Assembly (NCBI RefSeq): GCF_900128475.1
Contig: NZ_LT635838.1
Span: forward strand, 207,803-271,802
DNA length: 64,000 nt
Source: Mediterranea massiliensis
GTDB taxonomy: Bacteria > Bacteroidota > Bacteroidia > Bacteroidales > Bacteroidaceae
Reading direction: 5' to 3'
The position numbers and the translations under genes were made by a program. Below are positions 25,709-36,101 of the stretch, in pieces; the stretch's first letter is position 1, and every line of letters begins with the position of its first letter. The notes beneath the pieces were generated by a model. It had not been told where the DNA came from, searched no databases, and was given only the letters and a program-made list of their open reading frames with translations.

Positions 25709-28243
25709 CTATTGCAAAGCTATCGCATATTCACCGCCGACCTCGGTGGGAAAGTCCACTTCGTAGTAGCTGAATATGGCATTGGACTGCTTCCCGGCGC
25801 TGCGGGCCACCTCGCGACCGTCCTTGCTGACCACAATCGGCCAAGCGGTACGCAGCTTGCAATCCTTTCCGGAAAGCGAACGAATGACGGCACCGGTCAG
25901 AATACCGGCCTTCCACTGCATGCCCACTTCAAAGTTGCCGCGTGCCTTCAGTCCCGACACGCTGCCTTCGGGCCAGGCATCGGGTAAGGCAGGCAGCAGG
26001 TGGAGAAAGCCTGCATGACTCTGGAGCAGCATCTCGGCCACACCGGCCGTAAAGCCGAAATTGCCGTCGATCTGGAAAGGCGGATGCGCATCGAGCATGC
26101 TCTTGAAAAGTCCGCCTCCCTTGCGCCCGCTGCCGAAGCCGATGGGATTGAACAGGTTGGAGATGATCTTATAGGCATGGTTACCGTCGAGTATACGGGC
26201 CCACATGTTGATTTTCCAACCCATGGACCAGCCGGTAGCCTCGTCGCCGCGGTTCAGCAGGGTCTGCCGCACGGCATTGAACAGTTCGGGCGTGTCGGTC
26301 GTAATCTGGTTGCCAGGGTGGAAGCCGTACAGATGGGACAGGTGGCGATGATGGGGATCGTCCTCCTTGAAGTCGTACATCCACTCCTGCAGCTTGCCCC
26401 CCTCGCCTATCTGATAGGGAAGGAGCTTGTCCAGCTTCGTCTGCAATTCCTTTTGCAGGTCGGGGTCGACACCCAGCAGACGGGCAGCTGCCAGCGTGCG
26501 GGTGAAGTTCTCGCGGATGATGGCCATGTCCATCGTGGGCCCCATGCTGAGGGCTACCCGTTCACCCTTGGGCGAGATGAACCAGTTCTCGGGTGAGAGT
26601 CCGGCGGGAGTCACCAGATGACCCTGACCGTCGTCCGTCAGCCAGTCGGCAAAGAACTCGGCGGCACCCTTCATCAGCGGATAGGCTTTGTCCCTCAGGA
26701 AGGCTTCGTCCTGCGTGAACTGGTAGTGCTCCCACAGGTGGCTCGTGAGCCAGCCCTGCACCATCGGCCAGAAGGAGGCACTGGGCACGTTGTCGTTGGG
26801 TACGGATTCGCGCCACAGGGACGTGTTATGGTGGGCCACCCATCCGCGGGCGCCATACATGTGCTCTGCCGTCTCGCGGCCCGAAACAGCCAGTTCCTCA
26901 ATCATACGGAACAGCGGTTCGTGACACTCGGACAGGTTGGTCGGCTCGGCCGGCCAATAGTTCATTTCGGTATTGATGTTGACGGTATAGCCGCTGTTCC
27001 AGGCCGGGATGGTGTCCTGGTTCCAGATGCCCTGCAGGTTGAGGGGCTGGCCGCCGGGACGCGAACCGGAAATCATGAGGTAGCGCCCGTACTGGAAAAG
27101 GGTGGCTGCCAGGTCGGGGTCGCTCCGGTCGGCAAAGCGGTCGATGCGCTGGTCCGTCGGCAAAGCCAGCTGTTCGGGCGAGGACGGCAGCTTCAGACTG
27201 ACGCGGCTGAAAAGGGCGTTGAAGTCGGCTGTATGCCGTTCCTTCAGCTGGTCGTAAGTGTAGGCTGAAGCCTTCGCCAAAATGGAAGCGGCCTTTGCCG
27301 AAGGGTCTATACCCTCGCGGCTGGGGCTCTTGTCGGATCCGTTGTAGCTGGTGGCCATGCTCAGGAGGAAGCAGGCTTCGTCCGTACCGCTCACACGGAT
27401 ACCCTTGTCGGTGACTTCGACCTTGCCACCCGGACATACGGGCAGCAGCTGGGCCTCGAAGAACATGCCCTTGCCCTCTATCTCATCACCGTAGAGCACG
27501 CGCTTGTTGAACTTGCGGCGGCCCTGCCCGTCATACAGCTCGGGGTGTTTGTACTGGTCTCCCCAGCTCTCCAGCTGCTCGAAGGTGCGCCGCTCCACAT
27601 AGCCCGGCGCCTGACCCTTCATCACCAGCTTACCGTCGTGCACCGAACACCGTGCTGTGGGATGAACGGACGAGAGGCCGAGCGTGACGTCGAGTCCGTC
27701 CTTGCCATCGGTCTTCAGGTGGATGACAAGGACGTCGTCGGGATGAGAAGCAAAGACTTCGCGCTCCACGGTCGTGCCGTCCGAAGTATAGTGCGTGCGG
27801 TTCACGGCTTCCGCGAGGTTCAGCTCACGGGAGTAGGCCGATACCTGCCCGGCACGGTTGTCCGTAATATAAAGGTCGCCGAAAGGCTGGTAACACTGGT
27901 GCAGACGTCCCAGCCAGTGCTTGCAGATGAGGTCTGAAGCCTGACCGTACTCACCGGCCTTCATCAAGGCCATGACACGTTCCTTCATTTCGGGTGTCAC
28001 CCGTATATCCTTGAAGGTCGTAGAGGGTTCGCCGCTGTAAAGTGTGTTCTCATTGAGCTGCAGATGCTCCCCGGCTGTCCCGCCGAAGACCATGGCCCCC
28101 AACCTGCCGTTGCCGACGGGCAGGGCCTCGTTCCAGTTGTCTGCCGGTGCATCGTACCACAACTTGACGGTTTCCCTCTCCTTCTCTACGCTGCCCGCGC
28201 AGGCCGCCAGGCAGAGCAGGAACAGTAAATACCAGTGTTTCAT
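25709..28243 (-). CDS. GH95 glycoside hydrolase, alpha-L-fucosidase type
   Basis: 844 residues; lipoprotein signal [10 protein letters not shown]. The N-terminal beta domain opens with the family hallmark [27 protein letters not shown] style sequence and [13 protein letters not shown], then an (alpha/alpha)6 barrel with [16 protein letters not shown] and a C-terminal beta domain. GH95 enzymes cut alpha-1,2-linked fucose, or alpha-L-galactose in some Bacteroides, from host or plant glycans. It is a single-gene unit here: no SusCD or regulator is adjacent. A -7 box TAACTTTG is at 28283-28290 (minus), so the leader is ~35 nt. Confidence 0.88.
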   Translation of the reverse strand: MKHWYLLFLLCLAACAGSVEKERETVKLWYDAPADNWNEALPVGNGRLGAMVFGGTAGEHLQLNENTLYSGEPSTTFKDIRVTPEMKERVMALMKAGEYGQASDLICKHWLGRLHQCYQPFGDLYITDNRAGQVSAYSRELNLAEAVNRTHYTSDGTTVEREVFASHPDDVLVIHLKTDGKDGLDVTLGLSSVHPTARCSVHDGKLVMKGQAPGYVERRTFEQLESWGDQYKHPELYDGQGRRKFNKRVLYGDEIEGKGMFFEAQLLPVCPGGKVEVTDKGIRVSGTDEACFLLSMATSYNGSDKSPSREGIDPSAKAASILAKASAYTYDQLKERHTADFNALFSRVSLKLPSSPEQLALPTDQRIDRFADRSDPDLAATLFQYGRYLMISGSRPGGQPLNLQGIWNQDTIPAWNSGYTVNINTEMNYWPAEPTNLSECHEPLFRMIEELAVSGRETAEHMYGARGWVAHHNTSLWRESVPNDNVPSASFWPMVQGWLTSHLWEHYQFTQDEAFLRDKAYPLMKGAAEFFADWLTDDGQGHLVTPAGLSPENWFISPKGERVALSMGPTMDMAIIRENFTRTLAAARLLGVDPDLQKELQTKLDKLLPYQIGEGGKLQEWMYDFKEDDPHHRHLSHLYGFHPGNQITTDTPELFNAVRQTLLNRGDEATGWSMGWKINMWARILDGNHAYKIISNLFNPIGFGSGRKGGGLFKSMLDAHPPFQIDGNFGFTAGVAEMLLQSHAGFLHLLPALPDAWPEGSVSGLKARGNFEVGMQWKAGILTGAVIRSLSGKDCKLRTAWPIVVSKDGREVARSAGKQSNAIFSYYEVDFPTEVGGEYAIALQ

Positions 28244-29037
28244 AAGTTTTTGGACTTTAAGAATTTATACATGTAGGTATGGCAAAGTTATAAAAACAGT
28301 CCGACAATCCAACACCTCTCCCGGACGGGAACATGATTTTGAAACAAAAACGCAAGAAAATGGTACGGCTTTATAATCCGACACTCGCAGGGAAGCGACC
28401 CGAAGCATCATTCAGCGCGATATACCAAGAGCTGAAAGCCAAACAAAATGAAAGCAAAAGCGCCGTCCGGCTGACAACGCCGTTCCATCGGGAAGCCACA
28501 ACCAACGGAAAAGCACGAACCATTATCGATAATTATGCAGAAAAAAGGCAGAAATAGAACTACATATACACTTTTCCACACCAATCCGGGCGTTTGCCGA
28601 CAGAAAACAAACGACTTGCCGACAGAAAACAATGCTTCCAACCACACAAAACATACGATTTGCCGAGGGAAAACATACGACTTGCCGGGGGAAAAGCGAC
28701 GCTTTCCCCTCGATAAAGCACGGAAAGGGCCCCGTAAGGGAATGCCTACGTTCTCTTTCTACTGTAAACATTTCGATACGCCACTGGCTGTCAGCCGAAT
28801 ACAGAAAATCGTTCGCACGGATGGAAACGGACCGCCCTCCGGCCGGAAAGAAGCGATTCTCAGCCAACAGAAAATACAAAGTGTCAAAACGTCAAACCGG
28901 GGAAAAGGGCGGACCGTAGGCAAGAAAACGGAAGCAAAGCAGAAATATCTGAAAAAAAAGTCGTCTCTTTGCAACTTTGTAGGACGGATGTCCCGTCTAA
29001 CACACAAAGAAACCAAGAAACTAAAAACCGGAACCAT
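28244..29037. other. 794-bp gene-free stretch between divergent genes
   Basis: It contains the GH95 promoter at its left end, a 22-bp-spaced repeat array (28593-28724) and Ts/CTTTG motifs just before the DUF6249 gene (tcgtctctttgcaactttg, about 28962-28980). Short open frames here, such as 28351-28557 on the plus strand, show no signal peptide, no recognised domain and no promoter, so I do not call them genes. Confidence 0.55.
28593..28724. repeat. 22-bp-spaced repeat array
   Basis: The motif ttgccga(c/g)(a/g)gaaaac recurs with its TTG at 28593, 28615, 28659 and 28681, and degenerate members fall near 28635 and 28703, giving a 22-bp step. GTTT or CTTG at the left and AAAC at the right of each unit give it partial dyad symmetry. 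It is located between divergent transcription units. Confidence 0.7.
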
Positions 29038-29802
29038 ATGAAACGTATCCTTATCCTACTCGGCCTGATGGCCGCCACCAGCCTGGGCATGCAGGCCGAA
29101 AACAGAACCGTGACCGACACCGTGGACGGCAAGAAGCGCGTCATCGAACTGCAAGACACCGTAATAAACGGACAACAGACCACCGACACCCTCAGCATCA
29201 CCACCTACGAAGGTACCGATGCCGACGAGGCCGGCCATGACGATACCTACGGCCACCGCCACAACGGCGGCGGCCTGCAATGGGTGGGCTTCAACTTCGG
29301 CGACGACGCGCCGGAAACCGTCATCGCTCTGACAGCCATCATCTTCACACTGGGCCTGCCCGCACTGCTCATCTTCATCATCTTCTACTTCCGCTACAAG
29401 AACCGCAAGGCCAAGTATCGCCTGGCCGAACAGGCACTGGCTGCCGGACAGCAGCTGCCGCCCGAGTTCTTCAAGGAAGGCGAAGGAAAAGACCTGCGCA
29501 GCCGGGGCATCAAGAACATTTTCCTGGGCATCGGACTCTTCATCTTCCTGTGGGCCATCACGGGCGTGTTCGGCCTGGGCTGCATCGGCCTGCTTATCAT
29601 GTTCACAGGCTTCGGGCAGGTAGCCATCTACTACACCCAGCCGGGACAGGGCGACGGCAAGCCCTTCATCCGCATGGAGCGTGACGAAAAGAAGGGCTAC
29701 CGCTACATGAAGGTGGGCGGCATCGAGCTCCGCGACCAGACCGAGAAGACCGAGAAAAAAGACACCCCCGCCGCCGAAGACACAAACGAACCGAAAGAAT
29801 GA
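29038..29802 (+). CDS. DUF6249-type membrane protein
   Basis: 254 residues from ATG 29038, with a cleavable signal (MKRILILLGLMAATSLGMQA). An acidic, His-containing periplasmic part (EGTDADEAGHDDTYGHRHNG) is followed by three hydrophobic segments: ALTAIIFTLGLPALLIFIIF (about 98-120), FLGIGLFIFLWAITGVFG and GCIGLLIMFTGFGQVAIYY. The tail is charged and ends in a Lys/Glu-rich stretch. No enzymatic motif is visible. Its stop overlaps the sigma-factor start (ATGA), so it is the first gene of a three-gene operon and may be sensed or controlled together with that sigma factor. Confidence 0.75.
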   Translation: MKRILILLGLMAATSLGMQAENRTVTDTVDGKKRVIELQDTVINGQQTTDTLSITTYEGTDADEAGHDDTYGHRHNGGGLQWVGFNFGDDAPETVIALTAIIFTLGLPALLIFIIFYFRYKNRKAKYRLAEQALAAGQQLPPEFFKEGEGKDLRSRGIKNIFLGIGLFIFLWAITGVFGLGCIGLLIMFTGFGQVAIYYTQPGQGDGKPFIRMERDEKKGYRYMKVGGIELRDQTEKTEKKDTPAAEDTNEPKE

Positions 29803-30344
29803 GCCAACTCAACGACATATCGCTGATTGCGCAGGTCGTGGTGTTTCACAACACCCGCGCCTTCGACCAGCTGGTCAGGAAATACCAGTCGCCCGTGAGG
29901 CGCTTCTTCCTGAACCTGACCTGCGGCGACAGCGAGCTGAGCGACGATCTGGCGCAGGACACCTTCATCCGTGCCTACACCAGCCTGGCCTCCTTCAAGA
30001 ACCTGTCCAGCTTCTCCACCTGGCTCTACCGCATTGCGTATAATCAATATTATGACTATCTTCGCAGCCGCAAGGAGACGGACGACCTGGACACGGCACG
30101 GGTGGACGCCCAATGCAGCGTGCGCCAGCCGGACACGGGCCTGCAGTCGGACCTGCACCGCGCACTGGCCACGCTGAGAGACATCGAGCGCACCTGCATC
30201 ACCCTCTTCTACCTGGAGGACCAGAGCATCGACAAGATAGCAAGCATTACCGGATGCCCCACGGGAACCGTAAAAAGCCACCTTTCGAGGGCCAAGGAAA
30301 AGATGGCAACATACTTAAAACAGAATGGTTATGACGGAAAATGA
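29799..30344 (+). CDS. ECF-type RNA polymerase sigma factor
   Basis: 181 residues. Region 2 covers about residues 20-95 (FDQLVRKYQSPVRRFFLNL, DDLAQDTFIRAY, FSTWLYRIAYNQYYDYLRS) and region 4 about 125-175 (LEDQSIDKIASITGCPTGTV, SHLSRAKEKMATYL, the -35-binding helix-turn-helix). It overlaps the upstream DUF6249 gene by 4 bp and the downstream DUF5056 gene by 14 bp. The downstream product is a good candidate for its membrane-bound regulator. Confidence 0.92.
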   Translation: MSQLNDISLIAQVVVFHNTRAFDQLVRKYQSPVRRFFLNLTCGDSELSDDLAQDTFIRAYTSLASFKNLSSFSTWLYRIAYNQYYDYLRSRKETDDLDTARVDAQCSVRQPDTGLQSDLHRALATLRDIERTCITLFYLEDQSIDKIASITGCPTGTVKSHLSRAKEKMATYLKQNGYDGK

Positions 30345-30657
30345 TGACAAGTTACTGGAGAGCTTCTTCGCCGGAAAGCGGCAGGAAGTGGCCGACAACG
30401 GCTTCACACACAGCGTAATGCGCAGCCTGCCCCGCCGGAGCAACCGCCTGGCGCGCCTGTGGACGGCCGGAGGATTTGCGCTGGCCGCCGTGCTGTTTGT
30501 GGCGCTGGACGGACTGGAGCTGTTGTGGAACAGCCTGCGCGAGGCCTTCACCTCGACCCTGGCCGACGGCATGACGCAAGTGGACCCGCGCTCGATGGCC
30601 ATAGCCGTAGTGGTGCTGCTCTACCTGATGTACCGGAAAATAGCCTCTTTGGCCTGA
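30331..30657 (+). CDS. DUF5056-type small membrane protein, likely partner of the sigma factor
   Basis: 108 residues from ATG 30331 (MTENDDKLLESFFAGKRQEV); ATG 30325 adds two residues. A soluble N-terminal part with ADNGFTHSVMRSLPRR is followed by two hydrophobic helices (AGGFALAAVLFVAL and SMAIAVVVLLYLMYR). Position after an ECF sigma gene with a 14-bp overlap suggests an anti-sigma or accessory role, but it lacks the zinc-binding anti-sigma motif. Confidence 0.7.
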   Translation: MTENDDKLLESFFAGKRQEVADNGFTHSVMRSLPRRSNRLARLWTAGGFALAAVLFVALDGLELLWNSLREAFTSTLADGMTQVDPRSMAIAVVVLLYLMYRKIASLA

Positions 30658-30731
30658 AAAGATTATTTTTCACGGCCGGAGAACCATTTTGTCGACGATA
30701 TGTTATATCTTTGCCGTTTGTAAAAACTGAA

Positions 30732-31985
30732 ATGGTGAAGAGAGTTTTGAAACATATCGTCCCCGTCCTGACCGTGCTCCTCCTGCTCCTTGCCGGCCGG
30801 GCCTCTGCCCAGACCACCCGCAGCGACAGCACCGTCATGCAGCGCCTGAAGGGCATGGGAATCCCCGTGACCTACAACAACCGGGTGGAACTGCTGATGA
30901 ACGGACACGACAAGTTCGTCGACCTGTTCGAAGCCATCCGCGGCGCACGCCACCACATCCACCTGGAATACTTCAACTTCCGCAACGACTCCATCGCCAA
31001 CGCCCTGTTCGACCTGCTGGCCCAAAAGGCTGCCGAAGGGGTGAAGGTGCGGGCCCTGTTCGATGCGTTCGGCAACTGGTCGAACAACCGGCCGCTCAAG
31101 AAGAAACACCTGGAGGACATCCGCCGGCGCGGCATCGAAATCGTGAAGTTCGACCCCATCACCTTCCCCTGGTTCAACCACGCCGCCCACCGCGACCACC
31201 GCAAGATCGTGGTCATCGACGGGAAAATAGGCTACACGGGCGGCATGAACATCGCCGACTACTACATCAAGGGCCTGCCCAAGATAGGCGAATGGCACGA
31301 CATACACGTACGCATCGACGGCGACGCCGTCCGCTACCTGCAAGGCATCTTCCTGACCATGTGGAACCGCGAGACAGGACAGCACGTCGGCGGGCCGGAA
31401 TACTTCCCCGACACACCCCAGCTGCCGGACAGCATCGCCGAAGAAATCATGATTGTGGACCGCACGCCGCGCGAGACGCCGCGCTCCATCAGCCGTGCCT
31501 ATGCCGCTTCCATCCGCTCGGCCGACAGCCTGATACGCATCGTAAACCCCTACTTCGTACCGACCAAGTCCATCCAGGAAGCCCTCAAACACGCGCTGAA
31601 GAAGGGTACGGAGGTGGAAATCATGGTGCCGTCGGTGTCCGACGTGCCCTTCACGCCCGAAGCGGCCTTCTACATCCTGCACAAGCTGATGAAACGGGGG
31701 GCCAAGGTGTACCTGTTCAACGGCGGCTTCCACCACTCCAAGGTGATGATGGTAGACGGCAGCTTCTGCACCGTGGGCACGGCCAACCTGAACAGCCGCA
31801 GCCTGCGCTACGACTACGAGACCAACGCCTTTATCTTCGACCCCGAAACGACGGCCGAACTGACCGGCATGTTCGAGCACGACAAGGGGCGCAGCACGCT
31901 GCTGACACCCGAAGTATGGAAGGAACGCTCGGCGTGGAAGAAGTTCGTCGGCTGGTTTGCCCACCTGCTCACGCCGTTCCTCTGA
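30732..31985 (+). CDS. cardiolipin synthase-like phospholipase D family protein
   Basis: 417 residues from ATG 30732, with a signal or anchor helix ([15 protein letters not shown]). Two HKD motifs are intact: [19 protein letters not shown] near residue 153 and [20 protein letters not shown] near 333. This fits bacterial cardiolipin synthases that condense two phosphatidylglycerol molecules, although a cleavable signal and lack of two N-terminal TM helices differ from ClsA. A -7 box TATCTTTG is at 30706-30713, giving a leader of about 12 nt. Confidence 0.85.
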   Translation: MVKRVLKHIVPVLTVLLLLLAGRASAQTTRSDSTVMQRLKGMGIPVTYNNRVELLMNGHDKFVDLFEAIRGARHHIHLEYFNFRNDSIANALFDLLAQKAAEGVKVRALFDAFGNWSNNRPLKKKHLEDIRRRGIEIVKFDPITFPWFNHAAHRDHRKIVVIDGKIGYTGGMNIADYYIKGLPKIGEWHDIHVRIDGDAVRYLQGIFLTMWNRETGQHVGGPEYFPDTPQLPDSIAEEIMIVDRTPRETPRSISRAYAASIRSADSLIRIVNPYFVPTKSIQEALKHALKKGTEVEIMVPSVSDVPFTPEAAFYILHKLMKRGAKVYLFNGGFHHSKVMMVDGSFCTVGTANLNSRSLRYDYETNAFIFDPETTAELTGMFEHDKGRSTLLTPEVWKERSAWKKFVGWFAHLLTPFL

Positions 31986-32058
31986 AAATTACTTCCGGCC
32001 GTTTCGCCATTCTTTGCCTAAAAAGGTTACCTTTGCATTCAAAATACGAATCTCTGCA

Positions 32059-32853
32059 ATGAAACAATACTTAGACCTGCTCAACCGCATCCTGACCGAA
32101 GGCGTCGAGAAAAGCGACCGCACCGGTACGGGCACCATCAGCGTGTTCGGCCACCAGATGCGCTTCAACCTGGACGACGGCTTCCCCTGCCTCACCACCA
32201 AGAAGCTGCACCTGAAGTCCATCATCTACGAACTGCTCTGGTTCCTCAAGGGCGACACCAACGTGAAGTACCTGCAGGAACACGGTGTACGCATCTGGAA
32301 CGAATGGGCCGACCCTGACGGCAACCTGGGACACATCTACGGCTACCAGTGGCGCTCGTGGCCCGACTACCAGGGAGGCTTCATCGACCAAATCAGCGAG
32401 GCGGTGGAGACCATCAGGCACAATCCCGACTCGCGCCGCATCATCGTGAGCGCCTGGAACGTGGGCGACCTGAACAACATGAACCTGCCGCCCTGCCACG
32501 CCTTCTTCCAGTTCTACGTGGCCAACGGACGGCTGAGCCTGCAACTGTACCAGCGCAGTGCGGACACCTTCCTGGGCGTGCCGTTCAACATCGCCTCGTA
32601 TGCCCTGCTGCTGCAGATGATGGCGCAGGTGACGGGCCTGAAGGCAGGCGACTTCATCCACACGCTGGGCGACGCCCACATCTACCTGAACCACCTGGAG
32701 CAGGTGAAACTGCAACTGACGCGCGAACCGCGCCAACTGCCGCAGATGAAAATCAACCCGGACGTGAAGAGTATCTTCGACTTCCGGTACGAGGACTTCG
32801 AGCTGGTGAACTACAATCCGCATCCGCACATCGCAGGAAAAGTATCCGTCTAA
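32059..32853 (+). CDS. thyA: thymidylate synthase
   Basis: 264 residues, the same length as classical ThyA. It has the dUMP-contact segment SDRTGTGT at 19-26, the catalytic cysteine in [10 protein letters not shown] near residue 145, [20 protein letters not shown] and the C-terminal [10 protein letters not shown]. It converts dUMP to dTMP using methylene-tetrahydrofolate. ATG 32059 follows a -7 box TACCTTTG (32028-32035) by 24 nt; upstream ATGs lie before that promoter. folA follows after 22 bp, so the dTMP and folate-recycling steps are co-expressed. Confidence 0.97.
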   Translation: MKQYLDLLNRILTEGVEKSDRTGTGTISVFGHQMRFNLDDGFPCLTTKKLHLKSIIYELLWFLKGDTNVKYLQEHGVRIWNEWADPDGNLGHIYGYQWRSWPDYQGGFIDQISEAVETIRHNPDSRRIIVSAWNVGDLNNMNLPPCHAFFQFYVANGRLSLQLYQRSADTFLGVPFNIASYALLLQMMAQVTGLKAGDFIHTLGDAHIYLNHLEQVKLQLTREPRQLPQMKINPDVKSIFDFRYEDFELVNYNPHPHIAGKVSV

Positions 32854-32875
32854 CCCCGAAAACAAGAAAAAAGAC

Positions 32876-33364
32876 ATGATCAGCATCATCGCCGCCGTAG
32901 ACCGCCGCATGGCCATCGGCTACCGGGACAAACTGCTCTTCTGGCTGCCCAACGACCTGAAACGCTTCAAGGCACTGACCACAGGCCACACCATCGTCAT
33001 GGGCCGGAAGACCTTCGAGTCGCTGCCCAAAGGTGCGCTGCCCAACCGCCGGAACATCGTGCTCTCGTCCAACGCCAACGCTGCCTGCCCCGGCGCGGAG
33101 GTGTTCACCAGCCTGGAGGAGGCCCTCCGGCATTGCAGCAGAGACGAAGAGGTCTACATCATCGGCGGCGAGAGTGTCTACCGCCAGGCCCTGCCGCTGG
33201 CCGACCGCCTCTGCCTGACGGAGATAGACGCCGAGGCTCCGCAGGCCGACGCCTACTTCCCGCAGGTGCTGCCCGAAGTATGGCACGAAAAAAACAGGGA
33301 CGTTCATCCTGCCGATGAAAAACATCCCTGTTCCTATGCCTTTGTAGACTACGTCCGCCGCTAA
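32876..33364 (+). CDS. folA: dihydrofolate reductase
   Basis: 162 residues. Motifs: AAVDRRMAIGYRDKLLFWLP (substrate and Met20 loop region), IVMGRKTFESL (NADPH), VYIIGGESVYRQAL and LTEIDAEAPQADAYFP. It regenerates tetrahydrofolate consumed by ThyA. The position usually held by the Asp that contacts folate is in the PNDLKRFK segment. It forms an operon with thyA and ends 22 bp from the convergent Lrp-type gene. Confidence 0.96.
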   Translation: MISIIAAVDRRMAIGYRDKLLFWLPNDLKRFKALTTGHTIVMGRKTFESLPKGALPNRRNIVLSSNANAACPGAEVFTSLEEALRHCSRDEEVYIIGGESVYRQALPLADRLCLTEIDAEAPQADAYFPQVLPEVWHEKNRDVHPADEKHPCSYAFVDYVRR

Positions 33365-33385
33365 AGGCGGACGGAAGCATTGTCC

Positions 33386-33877
33386 TTACTCCTTATCCTC
33401 TTCCGGTTCCTCTTCTTCAATCAGGATAGGCATCTGGCGATTGATAACCTCGTGGAAGGAAATCAACGTCTCCGTCCGGGCCATGCCCAGCGGCTGGAGC
33501 TTCTCCTGGATGATGGTCTGCAGATGCCGGTTGTTGCGTGCATACAGCTTGATGAACATGTCGTACTTGCCGGTCGTGATGTGGCATTCCACGATCTCCG
33601 GTATGTTCTCCAGCGCCTTGATGACGGTGTCCGACGACGAAGGATCCTTCAAGTAGATACCGATGTACGCACACGTCTCATAGCCTATCTTTTCAGGGTC
33701 GATGATGTATTCCGACCCCTTCAGTATGCCCAGATTGGTCAGTTTCTGAATGCGTTGGTGGATGGCCGCTCCCGACACGTTGCAGGCACGGGCCACTTCC
33801 AGGAAAGGTATGCGAGCATTGTCGGCTATCAGCTTCAATATCTGCTCGTCTAAAGTATCCAATTGATGATGTCCCAT
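33386..33877 (-). CDS. Lrp/AsnC family transcriptional regulator
   Basis: 163 residues. N-terminal winged helix-turn-helix (LDEQILKLIADNARIPFLEV, VSGAAIHQRIQKLTNLGIL) and a C-terminal RAM ligand-binding domain (AYIGIYLKDP, ECHITTGKYDMFIKLYA). The acidic tail ends IEEEEPEEDKE. Members sense amino acids and control metabolism genes; the ligand is not predictable here. A -7 box TAACTTTG is at 33919-33926 on the minus strand. Confidence 0.92.
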   Translation of the reverse strand: MGHHQLDTLDEQILKLIADNARIPFLEVARACNVSGAAIHQRIQKLTNLGILKGSEYIIDPEKIGYETCAYIGIYLKDPSSSDTVIKALENIPEIVECHITTGKYDMFIKLYARNNRHLQTIIQEKLQPLGMARTETLISFHEVINRQMPILIEEEEPEEDKE

Positions 33878-34021
33878 TTTTAACTTCTCAAATAATATTG
33901 ACTATAATTCTCAGGCTGCAAAGTTAGCATTTTTTTCAGCATAAAAAATACAGATTGTTACTTTTCTTGTATATATATGATAAAAGACGTACCTTTGTGT
34001 GACACATAAAAAAAGAAAACG

Positions 34022-35299
34022 ATGAAAAAATATGCATGCATTCTCCTCCAGCTGCTGATGACGGTCACACTGGCAGCCCAAGACTTTTCCCAGTATTTCA
34101 CGGACCGGACGCTCCGTGTGGACTACTTTTTCACCGGTAATGCCGACCGCCAGGAGATCTGGGTGGACGAGTTGTCGGTATTGCCCGGCTGGAGCGGACG
34201 CAAGCACAACCTGGACCGGCTTCCCCTCGGCGGTTACGGACAAATCACGATGCGCGATGCCGAAAGCGGAACGGTCATATACCGTACGTCCTTCTCCACG
34301 CTCTTTCAGGAGTGGCTGGAAACCGACGAAGCCCGAAACGTGCAGAAAGGTTTCGAAAACACCTTCCTGCTGCCCTATCCCAAGCGGCCCGTCGAAGTGG
34401 AAGTGACCCTCCTCGACAAACGCCTGCAGCCGGAAGCCAGCCTGAAGCATACCGTCGACCCCGCTGACATCCTGATTCATCCGAAAGGATTCGAGGGCGT
34501 GACGCCCCACAAATACCTGCTGCAAAGCGGAAGCACCGAACGCTGCATCGACGTAGCCATCCTGGCGGAAGGATATACGGAGGCCGAAATGGATACGTTC
34601 TACCGCGACGCGGCCATTGCCTGTGAGAGTCTGTTTGCCCACGAACCGTTCCGGTCGCTGAAGGACCGCTTCAACATCGTGGCCGTTGCCAGCCCCTCAA
34701 AGGACAGCGGCGTCAGCATTCCCCGCCTGCACCGATGGAAACGGACGGCCTTCAGTTCGCACTTCAGCACTTTCTACTCCGACCGCTACCTCACCACCTC
34801 GCGCGTGAAATCCATCCACGACGCGCTGGCCGGCATCCCATACGAGCACATCATCATCCTGGCCAACACCGACGAATATGGAGGCGGAGGCATCTACAAC
34901 GCCTATACGCTGACCACGGCCCACCATCCGATGTTCCGCCCCGTAGTGGTACATGAGTTCGGGCACAGCTTTGCCGGACTGGCCGACGAATATTTCTACG
35001 ACAACGACGTGATGACCGACACCTATCCGCTGGACGTGGAACCGTGGGAGCCCAACATCACGACTCGCGTGGACTTCGCCTCGAAATGGGAAGACATGCT
35101 GCCGCAAGGCGCCCCCGTCCCCACCCCAACGACCGAAAGTGAACGCTATCCGGTCGGTGTCTACGAGGGAGGCGGATATTCATCCAAAGGCATCTACCGC
35201 CCTGCCGACAACTGCCGCATGCGAACCAACGAATACCCGACGTTCTGCCCCGTGTGCCAACGGGCCATCCGGCAGCTGATCGAATTCTACACGGAATAA
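34022..35299 (+). CDS. M64-family secreted metallopeptidase
   Basis: 425 residues with a signal peptide (LLQLLMTVTLAAQDF). An N-terminal beta-rich domain (about 20-150) is followed by the peptidase domain containing HEFGHSFAGLADEYFY near residues 311-326; the HExxHxxxGxxD zinc site is intact. The start of the domain shows VAILAEGYTEAEMDTF, a hallmark of peptidase M64 (IgA peptidase-like) proteins common in Bacteroides. The real substrate is unknown. A -7 box TACCTTTG is at 33990-33997. Confidence 0.9.
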   Translation: MKKYACILLQLLMTVTLAAQDFSQYFTDRTLRVDYFFTGNADRQEIWVDELSVLPGWSGRKHNLDRLPLGGYGQITMRDAESGTVIYRTSFSTLFQEWLETDEARNVQKGFENTFLLPYPKRPVEVEVTLLDKRLQPEASLKHTVDPADILIHPKGFEGVTPHKYLLQSGSTERCIDVAILAEGYTEAEMDTFYRDAAIACESLFAHEPFRSLKDRFNIVAVASPSKDSGVSIPRLHRWKRTAFSSHFSTFYSDRYLTTSRVKSIHDALAGIPYEHIIILANTDEYGGGGIYNAYTLTTAHHPMFRPVVVHEFGHSFAGLADEYFYDNDVMTDTYPLDVEPWEPNITTRVDFASKWEDMLPQGAPVPTPTTESERYPVGVYEGGGYSSKGIYRPADNCRMRTNEYPTFCPVCQRAIRQLIEFYTE

Positions 35300-35334
35300 A
35301 TCCTCCATGTAAAACCCATAAACAAACGGATATC

Positions 35335-35868
35335 ATGATTACCCTGCAACGCATCACCACGGCCGACGGGGAGCTTTATGCTTTTCTGGAAGGGCTGATG
35401 ACCCGTTCATTCCCGTCCGACGAGTACAGAGACCTTGATGAACTGAGGGACTTCACGGACCACCGTCCGCATTTCTACAACAATGTCGTGCTGAACGACG
35501 GCACGCCCATCGGACTGCTCAGCTACTGGGATTTCGACGATTTCTACTACGCCGAGCACTTTGCCATAGATCCGACCCAAAGAAACGGGGGATACGGCAA
35601 GGCCGTCTTGCAACACCTCTGCCAGCTATTGGACAAGCCCATCGTGCTGGAGGTGGAAGAACCGGACGAAGAAATGGCCCGACGACGCATCGGATTCTAC
35701 CAGCGGAACGGCTTCGTGCTTTGGGACAACGAATACCGCCAACCGCCCTACAAACCCGGAGATCCCTGCCTGCCCATGCGGCTGATGGTCTACGGACCGC
35801 TGGACAGCCGGAAGGACTACAACCGCGTAGTGCGGAGAATCTACCGCGACGTCTACAAGACCGAATGA
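35335..35868 (+). CDS. GNAT family N-acetyltransferase
   Basis: 177 residues from ATG 35335 (MITLQRITTADGELYAFLEG). The acetyl-CoA loop is AIDPTQRNGGYGKAVLQHL (Q/RxxGxG/A type), followed by LVLEVEEPDEEMARRRIGFY and QRNGFVLWDNEYRQP, as in small Bacteroides GNAT proteins. The acceptor is unknown. It begins 35 bp after the M64 gene and may share its transcript. Confidence 0.85.
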   Translation: MITLQRITTADGELYAFLEGLMTRSFPSDEYRDLDELRDFTDHRPHFYNNVVLNDGTPIGLLSYWDFDDFYYAEHFAIDPTQRNGGYGKAVLQHLCQLLDKPIVLEVEEPDEEMARRRIGFYQRNGFVLWDNEYRQPPYKPGDPCLPMRLMVYGPLDSRKDYNRVVRRIYRDVYKTE

Positions 35869-35911
35869 TAACGCTGGAATTCCAATGCCGGCCTTCTTGT
35901 CTCCTGACACG

Positions 35912-36026
35912 GTGCTTCATGAGGGTCTGACACAGTGCTTCATGAAGGTGTAAGAAAGCACTTCGTGAGCCCCTCAGAAAGCACTTCGTCAGAGGGTCAG
36001 GAAGCGCTTCGTCAGAACCCCATCAT
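35912..36026. repeat. five 23-bp tandem repeats
   Basis: The core g(t/c)(g/a)cttc(a/g)t(g/c)ag recurs at 35912, 35935, 35958, 35981 and 36004, exactly 23 bp apart, with ggtctgaca/agggtcagga-type spacers. One unit contains the perfect palindrome gaagcgcttc (36001-36010). The array fills the gap between the convergent acetyltransferase and ExbD genes. Confidence 0.85.
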
Positions 36027-36050
36027 CCAATCGTGAAAGCGACACAAAAA

Positions 36051-36080
36051 AAAGGCGCATCCCGCAAAGGATGCGCCTTT
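36051..36080 (-). terminator. strong intrinsic terminator of the ExbB-ExbD operon
   Basis: 12-bp perfect stem aaaggcgcatcc / ggatgcgccttt with a 6-nt loop; on the minus strand it is followed by an unbroken T-run (complement of aaaaaaaa at about 36046-36053). It lies 22 bp after the last ExbD stop. Confidence 0.85.
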
Positions 36081-36101
36081 CTCATTTGTATGTCTCAACC
36101 A

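Noticed and set aside
28333-28557. Short plus-strand open frame upstream of the DUF6249 gene
   Set aside because: Basic, low-complexity product with no signal, domain or promoter; it runs into a repeat array and both strands are equally open.
35912-36026. CRISPR-like array at the 23-bp repeats
   Set aside because: Direct tandem repeats without unique spacers.
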